The notes under the pieces were generated by a model. That model saw nothing but the letters and a program-made list of their open reading frames with translations. It was not told the DNA's origin and did no database searches. Below are positions 36,539 through 46,229 of a DNA stretch of 64,000 nt, in pieces. A program made the translations under genes and the position numbers. Source of the stretch: Coriobacteriia bacterium (GTDB lineage Bacteria > Actinomycetota > Coriobacteriia > WRKU01 > WQUG01); the NCBI GenBank assembly GCA_009778715.1, contig WRFR01000003.1, positions 1 to 64,000 on the forward strand, written 5' to 3'. Each line of letters opens with the position of its first letter. Positions within the stretch are counted from its first letter, which is position 1.

Positions 36539-37590
36539 TGCTCTCCCACAGCTTCGGCCAGATCAGCGTCGACCATCATCTGGCAGAGCTCAGCCAACGT
36601 GACCTGTGGCTCCCAGCCGAGCTTCTCGCGTGCTTTGGCAGCATCGCCGCAGAGCGCTTCGACCTCGGTCGGGCGGAAGTAACGCTCGTCGACGGCGACC
36701 AGTACGCGTCCGGTCCCCGCTTCGATGCCGACCTCGCCCAGTCCGCTACCCTCGAAGCACAGCTCGATGCCAGCCGCCGCAAAGGCTTCCCGGCAGAACT
36801 CGCGTACCGTTTCTGAGCGTCCGGTCGCTACCACGTAGTCATCCGGTATGTCCTGCTGTAACATCAGCCACATGAGTTCGACGTACTCGCCCGCAAAACC
36901 CCAGTCGCGTCGGGCGTCCAGGTTGCCAAGGAATAGCTTGTCCTGCAGGCCGGACTTGATGCGGGCAGCCGCACGCGTGATCTTGCGCGTCGCGAAAGTC
37001 TCTCCACGCAGAGGGGACTCGTGATTGAAAAGAATGCCGTTACAGGCATAGATACCGTAGGCCTCACGATAGTTGATCGTGATCCAGTAAGCATAGAGCT
37101 TGGCCACAGCATAGGGGCTGCGGGGCCGCAAGGGCGTGAGCTCTGACTGGGGGCATTCGGCCGCATCCCCGAAGAGCTCGCTCGTCGAGGCTTGATAGAA
37201 GCGGCAACTCTTCTGGAGCCCGCAGATCCGGATCGCCTCGAGCAGCCTCAGAGTGCCAAGCGCATCGACCTGCGCCGTATATTCAGGCGTCTCGAAACTC
37301 ACCTGTACGTGAGACTGCGCACCCAGGTTGTAGAGCTCGTCCGGCTTGATCTCCTGTATCAGGCGTATCAGGTTGCTCGCATCGGTCAGATCGCCATAAT
37401 GAAGAAAGAATCGAGCTTCAGGATCATGCGGATCCTGATAGAGATGGTCGATACGTGCCGTGTTGAAACTGGAACTGCGGCGCTTGATGCCGTGGACCAC
37501 GTAGCCTTTATCAAGCAGAAACTCCGCAAGATATGCGCCGTCCTGACCGGTGATCCCCGTGATGAGCGCGACTTTCTCTGCTCGTGACAT
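36535..37590 (-). CDS. gmd: GDP-mannose 4,6-dehydratase
   Basis: 351 aa from ATG 37590 (GGGAG five bases upstream; a GTG at 37596 is in frame). NADP loop [46 protein letters not shown], catalytic [10 protein letters not shown] and [16 protein letters not shown] are classic Gmd blocks. It makes GDP-4-keto-6-deoxy-D-mannose, substrate for the Fcl encoded at 23.1-24.1 kb. Head of a tightly packed seven-gene run down to 29740. Confidence 0.95.
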   Translation of the reverse strand: MSRAEKVALITGITGQDGAYLAEFLLDKGYVVHGIKRRSSSFNTARIDHLYQDPHDPEARFFLHYGDLTDASNLIRLIQEIKPDELYNLGAQSHVQVSFETPEYTAQVDALGTLRLLEAIRICGLQKSCRFYQASTSELFGDAAECPQSELTPLRPRSPYAVAKLYAYWITINYREAYGIYACNGILFNHESPLRGETFATRKITRAAARIKSGLQDKLFLGNLDARRDWGFAGEYVELMWLMLQQDIPDDYVVATGRSETVREFCREAFAAAGIELCFEGSGLGEVGIEAGTGRVLVAVDERYFRPTEVEALCGDAAKAREKLGWEPQVTLAELCQMMVDADLAEAVGEQ

Positions 37591-37656
37591 GGCCACTCCC
37601 TTTCTTTACAAAAGTCAGTATAGCTGAACAAGCGACTTGGATATAAGATAGTAACC

Positions 37657-38700
37657 ATGATGAGTATCGTCGGTTTCACCCCGCTCTGTTCCATCGTTGT
37701 ACCTCTTTACAACAAGGAACAAGCCATTCGAGGATGCCTGGATTCGATCCGGGCACAGACAGTCTCTTCGGTGGAGATACTGGTAGTCGACGACGGCTCG
37801 ACCGATGGGAGCGTCGCCATCGTTGAAGAGATCGCGCGCGAAGATGACCGGGTAGTCCTTATGCGTGAACCCAACCGGGGACCCGCTGCTTCACGTAACA
37901 TCGGCCTGGGAACTGCCCTTGGCCCGTACGTCTGCTTCCTGGACGCTGACGATAAGCTTGACCCCGTCTTTCTTGAACAGCTCATCGCGCTCATGAAACG
38001 CGAGCATACCGACGTTGCCCGCAGCTCCCAGCTCTTCGTTGAAATCGCTGAAGATGGGACTCCGATAAGCCAGCAAGTCCGCAGCGTAACCGACCGTGCC
38101 CACAGCGTCCCGGGAAGCCAACTCTACCATCGCCTGTTCGCTGACCTTGAGGCGCCGCTCATGCCCGCTCACTCAGCCCTGTATAAGCGCGATTTTCTCG
38201 TGCGCCGCAAACTGAGCTTCAACGAGGAGCTTCGCCATCTCGAAGACGTATTATTCGTCGTCTGCCTCTACGCCTGTGATTCGCGCGTGGCCCTCTCAGA
38301 CCAACCGCTCTATGTCTACCAGCACCAGGCTGCGAGCGCGCTGTCCGAAGATCGGGGCGGATTGGTCGCCGCACTGCCGCCGTTTTCAGCCTCCCTGGAG
38401 ACTCTGGAGAGCAGCAACCCGATCGCTGCCAGCGAACGCCAGTTGCGTCTGCGTTACTGCGCGATCGTGGCCCTGACCGCGCTGACAAGCCCGGTCCCTA
38501 AGAACGATCCGTATATCTTCCGGGATTTTCTGCGCTCAAAGACCGTCGTAAAACTTATCAACGACCTGCACTCCCGGGATCTGCCCAACTCACTTCTGAC
38601 AGCACGCGCATTGGCGCGCCTTGACTATCCCAATCTGCTCAACACCTACTGTTCCGGGCTTGCGCGCGCCCGGAGTATCCGCAAGTTCTGGCGAAGCTAA
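37657..38700 (+). CDS. Family 2 glycosyltransferase
   Basis: 347 aa. FTPLCSIVVPLYNKEQAIRG, EILVVDDGSTDGS, SRNIGLGTALGPYVCFLDADDKLDP give the GT-A nucleotide and metal sites; FNEELRHLEDVLFV is the usual later acidic block. Divergent from gmd across 66 bp, so it is transcribed separately. Possibly a stand-alone modification enzyme of the same polysaccharide. Confidence 0.87.
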   Translation: MMSIVGFTPLCSIVVPLYNKEQAIRGCLDSIRAQTVSSVEILVVDDGSTDGSVAIVEEIAREDDRVVLMREPNRGPAASRNIGLGTALGPYVCFLDADDKLDPVFLEQLIALMKREHTDVARSSQLFVEIAEDGTPISQQVRSVTDRAHSVPGSQLYHRLFADLEAPLMPAHSALYKRDFLVRRKLSFNEELRHLEDVLFVVCLYACDSRVALSDQPLYVYQHQAASALSEDRGGLVAALPPFSASLETLESSNPIAASERQLRLRYCAIVALTALTSPVPKNDPYIFRDFLRSKTVVKLINDLHSRDLPNSLLTARALARLDYPNLLNTYCSGLARARSIRKFWRS

Positions 38701-38717
38701 ACTACGCTTACTCGATT

Positions 38718-38820
38718 AAGAAATCAGAGAGGGCGTGAATGCGAGTTCCGCAGCCGCCTTTTCCCGCATTAGCAAGGTGGCGAGGACTGTTTGAGCAGGC
38801 ACACCCTACTCTGATTTCTT
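38718..38820 (+). other. Large imperfect inverted repeat, possible structured RNA or terminator
   Basis: AAGAAATCAGAG (38718-38729) pairs perfectly with CTCTGATTTCTT (38809-38820), extended by about 8 more pairs with one bulge (AGGGCGTG with CACACCCTA). Inner arms AATGCG/CGCATT (38738/38765) and GCCGCCTT/AAGGTGGC (38753/38774) can also pair but compete. A short T-rich run follows. It lies in the 271-bp gap 38701-38971, which holds no gene. Confidence 0.5.
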
Positions 38821-38971
38821 TGCCCAGACACCGCCTGAACGCGTCAAAATTGTGAAGATTTCTCCATAAGTCCTGTTTTATGCATTTTTCAACCCGATTG
38901 GTAAGGAACGGGTAAGGGACGCCTGCTATGGTGACAGCAAAACACGGCCCCCGAATGAAAGGAAAAGGCAT

Positions 38972-41611
38972 ATGAACGCGTCTCTAGTCCCACTCCGCCG
39001 GCGGCACTTTACCGCATGGTTCCTGATCATCATGATGGTGGTGATGTTGCTCTCACCCCTTACTCCCCGAACCGCCGCTGCGCTCATTCCGCCGGGTAGC
39101 GACGGAACCAACCGCAATCAAGGGAACCCCTATACGAACGGTGACCTGTTCAAAAGCACCGGATCATACTGGATTTTGAATATCAATACGATCCAAATAA
39201 ACGTTGTCGACGACATTGGGTATCGGCCCGCGCCTGCCTGGGATCTCCCGATTGACCTGATGAACTCCTTTGACCCAACACCTACCGCCCCGTTTGAATG
39301 GGGGCTCAGCGATTTCCATTATCGGATCGAGAACACCAGCTCCTATAATCCGCGGGGAATCAATTTTGTGTTACCTGACGTCCTCCACTGTGTACAACAT
39401 GATAACGAGACCACGGCGGAAGGCGTCGGACGCTACGGCGCGCTCTATCTTGTCAACATGACCGAGAGCCAGGGCGTCTACACCGGGCAGTTCCTTTTTT
39501 GGGTGCGCAGCTTTGAACCTCACGACCAGGCGACGGCAGGCGTAAACCTGATCACCATCACCTGGGAAGATGATGGCCATCTCGATCTTCAAAAACAGTC
39601 AGCCAACCCTGCGCTCTCGAACAACAATGCGTGCTACAAGCTAGGCGGCGCTGTCTATTCGGTGTACTCAGACTCAGCAACCACCCAGAAAGTTGCCGCC
39701 CTGACCACTGACGCGAACGGCTACGCCAAAACTACCACCGGCCTGCGTCCTGGATCCTACTGGGTGCGCGAAACAACACCTGCTCCTGGGTATGCGCTTG
39801 ACACGACAGCCTATGCGACCACCGTTAAACCGGGTGAAACGGTGCGGGTGAACAGCGCGAGCGGTGGTATTGTCAAAGATAAGCCGCAGAATAACCCCGC
39901 CAAGATTTTCATTGGCAAAGTCGATGCCGAAACGACCAGGAACCTGCCCCTGGGCAGCGCCTCACTTGCGGGAGCGCAGTTTGAGGTCAAATACTACGAC
40001 GGCTACTATACGGCAGCGAACCTTCCGGCTGCCCCCCTGCGAACCTGGATCGTCGAGACGGGAAAAGATGGGGCTGCGACCCTGAGCAAGGATTCCATCG
40101 TGGGCGGAGATGTGCCCTACACCTCTTCGACCGGAGCTGTGACCCTGCCCCTGGGCACCATAAGCATCCAGGAGATCAAAGCGCCAGATGGCTATCTCCT
40201 GGGTAAACGCCCTCTCTTCATCCGCCAGATCACTTCTGACGCAACGGTCGAATCAGTAAACACCTACAATGCCCCGGCTGCTCCCGAACAGGTAAAACGC
40301 GGCGACCTCCAGCTTCTCAAGGCGGCTGCCGTCAGCTATAAGCGCATGGCGCAGGTACCGTTTTCGATAACGTCTGCCACTACCGGTGAAAGCCACACGA
40401 TCGTGACCGACGCCAACGGTCACGCTTCAACCAGCAACTCCTGGAACCCCCATAGCCGCAGTACCAACGCAGGTAAAACCGACGAAGATGGCGTGTGGTT
40501 CGGCATCGATCATGATGGCAACACCGCCCCGGTTAACGATGCGCTTGGCGCTCTTCCTTATGACACCTACCATATCGAAGAGCTGCCTTGCGCTGCAAAC
40601 GAAGGCTACCAGCTGATCGCGCCATTCGATGTAACGATCAGCCGCGACACCTACGAAGTGGATCTGGGGACCCTGACCAACATCGCTCCGGCGATCCCTG
40701 AGATCGGCACCCAGGCGATCGACGCTGACAGCAAGACCCAGAACATGATCGCGGGGAAAGATGCCACGGTGATAGATACCGTCAGTTACAAAAATCTTGA
40801 AGTCGGGCGGGAGTACCGCATCACAGGCGCCCTGATCAACCAATCGACCGAGTCAACTTTGACCGTCAGCGGGCGCCCAGTCACAGCGCAGGCGACCTTT
40901 AGCCCTGCGGCGCCCGAAGGTACCGTCAAAGTCACGTTCAAGTTTGATGCTTCTGCTTTCGATGACACCCGTATCGTGATCTTCGAGTCATTGTCCCTTG
41001 GGGGAAAGACTGTCGCGACCCATGCCGAACTCAGCAATGGCTCCCAGACCATACGGATCGCCTCACCCCTGATCCGCACAACCGCGACCAAGCAGGACAG
41101 TGATGCAAAGGTCGTCTCTGCTGATAAGCTCGCGGGCATCACCGACACAGTGTTATATAGCGAACTCATTGCGGAAAGAACCTATGAGATCCACGGAGTC
41201 CTGATGGACAAGCACACGGGCATGCCGGTGATCTCTGGTGGCAAAGAAGTCAGCGCCAGCAAAACATTTATCGCTGATGCGACCTCTGGCACGGTCACCC
41301 TTGACTTCAGTTTTGACGGCCGCGCACTGGGCGGCCATGACGTAGTGGCCTTTGAGACGGTCAAGTACAAGAAAACTGAGATCGCTGTCCATGCTGATAT
41401 CAATAACGAAGGACAAACGGTCAGGGTTCTGGCGCCACTGGCGGCGCCGACACCGACGCCAACGCCGACACCCGCCGTTTCAAAGCCGAAGTTATCTTCT
41501 GTGCCGTCGACCGGTGAGGCAACACATCCGCTCATCGCGCTGGCAGCCCTGCTTGGCCTGTCTGGTGTGATCCTGGCAGGAGCCCTGTTCCGTAAGAAGC
41601 GAGTAGCCTAA
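38972..41611 (+). CDS. VaFE/SpaA-repeat surface protein with LPXTG-like sorting tail
   Basis: 879 aa, ATG preceded by AAAGGAAAAGG. Signal peptide about 1-38. Residues about 40-200 form a unique N-terminal adhesin-like part. Then come SpaA-like (Cna-B) domains starting near NNNACYKLGGAVYSVYSD, AKIFIGKVDAETTRNLPLGS and GDLQLLKAAAVSYKRM. Two VaFE-type repeats follow (IGTQAIDADSKTQNMIAG to RIVIFESL; RTTATKQDSDAKVVSADK to VVAFETV), the kind that form intramolecular isopeptide bonds. A (TP)n spacer, the variant sortase motif VPSTG at about residue 844, a hydrophobic helix and an RKKR tail complete it. It should be wall-linked by a sortase, but none is in the window. Confidence 0.85.
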   Translation: MNASLVPLRRRHFTAWFLIIMMVVMLLSPLTPRTAAALIPPGSDGTNRNQGNPYTNGDLFKSTGSYWILNINTIQINVVDDIGYRPAPAWDLPIDLMNSFDPTPTAPFEWGLSDFHYRIENTSSYNPRGINFVLPDVLHCVQHDNETTAEGVGRYGALYLVNMTESQGVYTGQFLFWVRSFEPHDQATAGVNLITITWEDDGHLDLQKQSANPALSNNNACYKLGGAVYSVYSDSATTQKVAALTTDANGYAKTTTGLRPGSYWVRETTPAPGYALDTTAYATTVKPGETVRVNSASGGIVKDKPQNNPAKIFIGKVDAETTRNLPLGSASLAGAQFEVKYYDGYYTAANLPAAPLRTWIVETGKDGAATLSKDSIVGGDVPYTSSTGAVTLPLGTISIQEIKAPDGYLLGKRPLFIRQITSDATVESVNTYNAPAAPEQVKRGDLQLLKAAAVSYKRMAQVPFSITSATTGESHTIVTDANGHASTSNSWNPHSRSTNAGKTDEDGVWFGIDHDGNTAPVNDALGALPYDTYHIEELPCAANEGYQLIAPFDVTISRDTYEVDLGTLTNIAPAIPEIGTQAIDADSKTQNMIAGKDATVIDTVSYKNLEVGREYRITGALINQSTESTLTVSGRPVTAQATFSPAAPEGTVKVTFKFDASAFDDTRIVIFESLSLGGKTVATHAELSNGSQTIRIASPLIRTTATKQDSDAKVVSADKLAGITDTVLYSELIAERTYEIHGVLMDKHTGMPVISGGKEVSASKTFIADATSGTVTLDFSFDGRALGGHDVVAFETVKYKKTEIAVHADINNEGQTVRVLAPLAAPTPTPTPTPAVSKPKLSSVPSTGEATHPLIALAALLGLSGVILAGALFRKKRVA

Positions 41612-41663
41612 ATTTTGGAACTCCTGCGGGAACGACGCCAGGCGGCAAATAGACCCGAAGAAA

Positions 41664-43616
41664 CTACAAAAGCATGATGTCATCCCTGGTCAGTGTCCCT
41701 GCCTCAAGGGCGCTGACCAGGCGTTCATAGGTGCGCGCGTCCAGCGGGGCTTCAGACAAATGTGTGACCCGCAGGATGCGCTCAGCACTGGTCGGCTCAA
41801 GTTCTTCGCCTTCAGAAGTCAGACTCTCGTGGAGTTTTTCCCCGGAGCGCAGACCAACGATCTCGATCTCTGCTGGCACACCGGACAGCGCGATCATCTT
41901 GTGCGCAAGGTCGAGAATACGATGGGATTCGCCCATCTCAAGCACGAAGACGTCACCTGCCGTGCCAATGGCCTGCGCCTGCAAGACCAGGCGCGCAGCC
42001 TCGGGAATCGTCATGAAAAAGCGCGTAACCTCCGGGTCGGTCACGGTGATCGGGCCTCCCCGGCGCAGCTGGTCTTCGAAGATCGGCACGACCGAGCCCC
42101 GTGAACCCAGCACATTGCCGAAACGTACCACCACACAGGTCATCGTGGTCGACGCGGAATGGGACCCTGCATCTTCGGCCTGGCTCTTTTCCAGCGTGGA
42201 AAGATCGGTCGTGTCAGTATCGGCCGCATCCTGGATATCCTGATTCTGATCCTGATTCTGATCCTGATCGGCTGCAGCGCTTTGCGTAAAAGCAAGCATA
42301 AGGCGCTCTGCCAATTGCTTCGTTTTGCCCATGACGTTGATCGGGGCGACTGCCTTGTCGGTCGAGATCAACACGAAACGCTCTGCACCGACCTTTGTCG
42401 CCGCTTCCATCACGTTCGCCGTGCCAATAACATTACTCCGCACCGCCTCGATCGGTTCGAGTTCCATGAGCGGCACCTGCTTGTAAGCGGCCGCGTGCAA
42501 AATCACACTCGGCCTGGTTTCCGCGAACACGCGCAGCAGCTTGCGGCGGTCACGGATGTCGACCAGGCACATCTGCGCAACGCCCTCCTCCATCGCCTCA
42601 AGCTCGAAAAAGAGTTCGTACAAACGGCTTTCATCGATCTCTGCCAACACCAGGCGCGCGGGATGCAGTTTCATGATCTGGCGGCAAAGCTCTGAGCCGA
42701 TGCTTCCCGCCGCCCCAGTCACCGCCACGCATTTGCCCGCTATCGTGGCCGCGACTTGCTCGCTGTCGATGGGTGTCAGTTCACGGCCCAGCAGATCCTC
42801 TACGTCCACCTTGCGCAGATCAGCAGCGCGTACCTCCCCGGTTTCTATCACAAGTTTGGGCATGATACGCGTGGCCAGCCCAAGGGCCGCCGCCCGGTTC
42901 AACAGGGCACGAACAGTCCCATCAGGCGCTGAGGGCAACGCGACAAAAAGTTGCTGGATATCGTAGGTCGCAACAACCTCTTCAAGCTCATCAAGGTCCC
43001 CGACCACCGGAACACCGCCCAGGCGATTTCCCTTAATGCGCTCGTTATCGTCAAGAAAACCGACGACCTGGAACGCCAGCCCCGTACGCGCCTGGACATC
43101 ACGCAATAACAGTGAACCCGCACTCCCCGCGCCGACGATCAGGGTGCGCATACCCTCATGACGCCCGGCAGCCCGCACATAATGAGCAGCTCGTACCGAC
43201 AGGCGGATGCCCGCCAGTGCGATAAATACGAAGACCGCTTGAATCAGGACGACCCCTAATGGCACAATGCGCTGCCCGCTATTAAGCAGCCCGGCCGCAA
43301 CATCGGCCAGGGTCAGTACCGCCGCGCTGCACAGCACGGCGCCAGCGCAGCGCAGCATGGTGTCGACCCCTACATAGCGCAGTACCACTCGATACAGTCC
43401 AAAAAGCGCGACAGCTACGACATACACCACCACCGAAGCGGCAAACGCCACCAGCAAGTAGCGCCCGTAAGCATGAGGAATACGCAGCTCGAAACGCGCC
43501 AGGTAGGTAATGATAGTCGCGAGTAAAATACCGGCGACATCAAGTACCACCAATACCAGTTGCCAGGTCAGGCGTGTCGCCCGCAGGCGCCGGAACCAAT
43601 CCAGAAGTCGCCCCAT
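41664..43616 (-). CDS. CapD/PglF-type nucleotide-sugar 4,6-dehydratase with membrane domain
   Basis: 650 aa. Four N-terminal transmembrane helices (about 15-140), a CoA-binding-like Rossmann domain (GAGSAGSLLLRDV, 162-174), then the catalytic short-chain dehydrogenase domain: VTGAAGSIGSELCRQ (299-313), LHAAAYKQVPLME, ISTDKAVAPINVMGKTKQ with the Met-x3-Lys pair that replaces YxxxK in this family. Likely UDP-GlcNAc 4,6-dehydratase, first step to bacillosamine-type sugars; the DegT aminotransferase downstream of its neighbours fits. Odd: residues about 445-492 are an inserted Asp/Gln/Asn-rich low-complexity segment encoded by hexanucleotide repeats, right before the conserved VVRFGNVLGSRGSVVP. 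Confidence 0.88.
   Translation of the reverse strand: MGRLLDWFRRLRATRLTWQLVLVVLDVAGILLATIITYLARFELRIPHAYGRYLLVAFAASVVVYVVAVALFGLYRVVLRYVGVDTMLRCAGAVLCSAAVLTLADVAAGLLNSGQRIVPLGVVLIQAVFVFIALAGIRLSVRAAHYVRAAGRHEGMRTLIVGAGSAGSLLLRDVQARTGLAFQVVGFLDDNERIKGNRLGGVPVVGDLDELEEVVATYDIQQLFVALPSAPDGTVRALLNRAAALGLATRIMPKLVIETGEVRAADLRKVDVEDLLGRELTPIDSEQVAATIAGKCVAVTGAAGSIGSELCRQIMKLHPARLVLAEIDESRLYELFFELEAMEEGVAQMCLVDIRDRRKLLRVFAETRPSVILHAAAYKQVPLMELEPIEAVRSNVIGTANVMEAATKVGAERFVLISTDKAVAPINVMGKTKQLAERLMLAFTQSAAADQDQNQDQNQDIQDAADTDTTDLSTLEKSQAEDAGSHSASTTMTCVVVRFGNVLGSRGSVVPIFEDQLRRGGPITVTDPEVTRFFMTIPEAARLVLQAQAIGTAGDVFVLEMGESHRILDLAHKMIALSGVPAEIEIVGLRSGEKLHESLTSEGEELEPTSAERILRVTHLSEAPLDARTYERLVSALEAGTLTRDDIMLL
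42241..42270 (-). repeat. Hexanucleotide tandem repeat inside the CapD-like gene
   Basis: Five TGATYC units (TGATTC, TGATCC alternating, last TGATCG), preceded by a degenerate ATATCC. Each unit codes for two residues (Asp-Gln or Asn-Gln), so copy-number change would keep the frame. Confidence 0.85.
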
Positions 43617-43641
43617 TATTCGTTCTCCCCTATCGTTCTGT

Positions 43642-44904
43642 TCATACGCCTTGCCCTATCGCTTTGCTCAGCACTTTACGTGCAGCAGCGGCTATATCTG
43701 CCATATCGGCCTCATCCAGTGTCGGGTGCACAAAGAACGCCAGTGACCGCTCATCAGCACAGTGCGCGCCGGGAAGATCAGCATCCTGGGCTACGCCCAA
43801 TGTTGCAAACGCAAGCTCACGCCCGATCAGCGCACAGGCGCCAAACTGGACCGGCGCCCCTTCCGCCACGATCGCATCGATCACTCGGTCACGATCCCAG
43901 CCAGGCGCCAGGCTTGTGGGATCTAGTAGGAAGTACAGGCGATAGTACGCATGCTCGCTGCCAAGCTCGCGCTCAGCCGGGGAAAGTACAGCGGGCTTGA
44001 GTGCGGGAGCGAAATCCGCCAGCTCGCGCACCAACAGTTCCGCATTGTGCGTCCGCTGCTCATGCCATGCCGGGACGTAACGCAGCAGCACACGCCCCAA
44101 CGCCCCCTGCGCCTCGGTCAGGCGCGCATTCATGCCGAAGCTATCACTCAGATACTTGAACTGCGAACTCCGCTCTTGCACCTGAGCGCTCTCTGAGCGA
44201 GCCATCGCATGGCCATGGTCACGATACGCCCACGCACGGCGGTAGGCTTCTTCCTGATGCTCGCCTGCGGTATAGCAGATTATGCCGCCTTCGCCCAACG
44301 GCAGTACCTTGTCCTGGCAAAACGAGAAGCAGCTCGCGTGCGCAGCAGTCCCGACGGGGCGCCCTTTGTAGCGCGCTCCCTGTGCCTGCGCGCAGTCCTC
44401 GAGGACGACCAGGCCGAGCTGGTCGGTCAGCTCGCGGATCGCTGCGACCGGAGCCGGATAGCCACCTACATGCACCACAATGACCGCGCGGGTCCGTGGC
44501 GTCAGGCACTTTGCCACTGAGAGCGGCGTAAGCGCGCTGGTCCTCGGATCGATATCTGCGATGATCGGCGTCGCCCCTGTCGCTACGACCGCTCCGGCCG
44601 TCGCGATGAAGGTACGTGAAGGAACGATGACCTCGTCGCCTGCGCCGATACCGAAGCTTCGGAGCGCAAGCTCCAGGGCGAACGTACCATTGGCGACGGC
44701 CAGGGCATGCTCCATCTCCTGTGCCTGCGCGAACTCAGCCTCAAACTGGCGTGCTTCTGTGCCGGTCCAGTAGTTGATCCTGCCACTGCGCAGAACAGCA
44801 GCGACAGCCTCTACCCCCTCTTCAGGGATCTGCGGCCAGCCTGGAAGGTCACGCGTGATCGCCGGTGTGCCGCCATCGAGCGCCAACCTGTTCATGTCAC
44901 TCAT
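43642..44904 (-). CDS. DegT/DnrJ/EryC1/StrS-family sugar aminotransferase
   Basis: 420 aa. PLP enzyme with GRINYWTGTEARQFEAEFA, NGTFALELALRSFGIGAGDEVIVPSRTF (split here), VVLEDCAQAQGA and the Schiff-base lysine in SFCQDKVLPLGEGG. FGMNARLTEAQGALG is the usual C-terminal block. It transaminates a keto-sugar nucleotide, plausibly the 4-keto product of the CapD-like enzyme, giving an amino sugar. It lies 25 bp upstream of that gene on the same strand, supporting a two-step pathway. Confidence 0.9.
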   Translation of the reverse strand: MSDMNRLALDGGTPAITRDLPGWPQIPEEGVEAVAAVLRSGRINYWTGTEARQFEAEFAQAQEMEHALAVANGTFALELALRSFGIGAGDEVIVPSRTFIATAGAVVATGATPIIADIDPRTSALTPLSVAKCLTPRTRAVIVVHVGGYPAPVAAIRELTDQLGLVVLEDCAQAQGARYKGRPVGTAAHASCFSFCQDKVLPLGEGGIICYTAGEHQEEAYRRAWAYRDHGHAMARSESAQVQERSSQFKYLSDSFGMNARLTEAQGALGRVLLRYVPAWHEQRTHNAELLVRELADFAPALKPAVLSPAERELGSEHAYYRLYFLLDPTSLAPGWDRDRVIDAIVAEGAPVQFGACALIGRELAFATLGVAQDADLPGAHCADERSLAFFVHPTLDEADMADIAAAARKVLSKAIGQGV

Positions 44905-44999
44905 CGGAACTTTCTTCTTCCTTGTCTGCCTCCGCGGATAACGCCTATAGTCCGCGCACAGAGTATCGGTGTTTGTTGCGCCACATTCGCCTCCCTCTC

Positions 45000-46229
45000 C
45001 TATTTTATCTTTTGCGCGAACGTAGCCAGATCATCGGACGCGTTGATCCGCACTCGCGGTAAGGCCATTGGATTGAGGCCGGGATAGACCTTTCCCACTC
45101 CGGTCGTGAGAGCAAGCTCATAACCTTGGCTCGCAAGCACTTGCTCGTCGCGCTGCGTATAATCGCGGCCCGGACGTCCGTAAGGATAGCAAATGACCTT
45201 GGTCGGCCCCAGTACCTGAGCCTCTCGTACGACATCAGCAATAATTTGAGCATCGGTTGCAATCGTTATCTCCCCATTACCCTGCGGATCACGGTAATGC
45301 AGGTTATAGGTGTGCGACTCGAAGTCCACAGAGGCACGGTCATAAGACGCAAGATTGATCTGGTACTTGGCGACGTTGGTCCCGATGATAAAGCCCGTCA
45401 TATATACCTGATGCTGTTTGACCGCCGGCAGCGCTAAGCTATAGAAACTCGGCATCCCGTCATCACTTGTTAACACGATACTCTTCGCTGGAAGCCGTAT
45501 CTTGCCCTGAACGAATGCCAGAACCTCGTTCCAATGGGGAAAGTAGTAATGCTGCGCCTTGAGGTATGCAAGCTCTTCTGAAAACCGCCCGATCTCCATA
45601 TGGTTCTGCGGGATATCTGTCCCCGCTGTCTGCCCTGCAGACGCGTCATAGAATTCATGATACATGAGCACCGGAAGACCCGCGACGCTGCGATCAACGC
45701 CCTTTGGAGCAGGCTCAAAGCGTGCATAGAGCGTGGTGTTGGCAGAAGTCGAGATCCGATCGAGCATACTATTATCGATACAGGTCGCCGTCGTATCGTT
45801 TGAGGGACCCGTATACCACCCGACAAAGCGCTTATCGTTCAGGACGGCATAGGGAAGCCTGGCCGGCGCCGCACCCACGGGATTCGTGATCTTTGTGGGA
45901 GTGACCTGTGCTTCAGCATTCCCGCTCACATCAAGTGTGATGGTATAGGTCGCAGGAGCCGATTCCTGCTTTATTGGCTCTCGCGCAGCAGTTTGTTGCC
46001 TGGAAGCTGAAGGCGCCGGGGTGTGATGAGCGCTGCTTAGAATCAAAGCCGCTCCTCCTGCGGCCAGCAAAACTACCAGCAGTGCTGACCCGACCAGAAT
46101 GCGGCGTTTGCGCACGCGCGCCTTATGGGCCGCTTGGCGCTGGCGCCGCGCCATGCGCGCATCGGGTTCTCCTGCGCTATTGATGCCAGGAGCCTGCTGA
46201 CGCTTGTTTTGTCCGTCGCGTTGTGTCAT
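45000..46229 (-). CDS. Membrane-anchored polysaccharide deacetylase with an InlB/Flg_new-type repeat domain
   Basis: 409 aa. A basic N-terminus is followed by a transmembrane anchor at about 44-66. A bacterial repeat domain of the Listeria-Bacteroides type follows (DVSGNAEAQVTPTK to RFVGWYTGPSNDTT to NTTLYARFEP, about 98-172). The NodB-like domain has PVLMYHEF, VLTSDDGMPSFY (the DD pair kept, but Thr-Phe replaced by Thr-Ser), SHTYNLH and CYPYGRPGRDYTQRD. It should act outside the membrane on wall or capsule N-acetyl sugars. ATG 46229 shares its A with the stop of the ATP-grasp gene (TAATG). Confidence 0.8.
   Translation of the reverse strand: MTQRDGQNKRQQAPGINSAGEPDARMARRQRQAAHKARVRKRRILVGSALLVVLLAAGGAALILSSAHHTPAPSASRQQTAAREPIKQESAPATYTITLDVSGNAEAQVTPTKITNPVGAAPARLPYAVLNDKRFVGWYTGPSNDTTATCIDNSMLDRISTSANTTLYARFEPAPKGVDRSVAGLPVLMYHEFYDASAGQTAGTDIPQNHMEIGRFSEELAYLKAQHYYFPHWNEVLAFVQGKIRLPAKSIVLTSDDGMPSFYSLALPAVKQHQVYMTGFIIGTNVAKYQINLASYDRASVDFESHTYNLHYRDPQGNGEITIATDAQIIADVVREAQVLGPTKVICYPYGRPGRDYTQRDEQVLASQGYELALTTGVGKVYPGLNPMALPRVRINASDDLATFAQKIK

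Noticed and set aside
38860-38971. Possible c-di-GMP (GEMM) riboswitch before the VaFE gene, suggested by GGGACGCC
   Set aside because: The conserved paired elements and tetraloop receptor of GEMM are not present.
39000-41600. CRISPR array suspected from repeated blocks
   Set aside because: The repeats are protein-domain repeats (SpaA/VaFE) of uneven length; no CRISPR array or cas gene was seen anywhere in the window.
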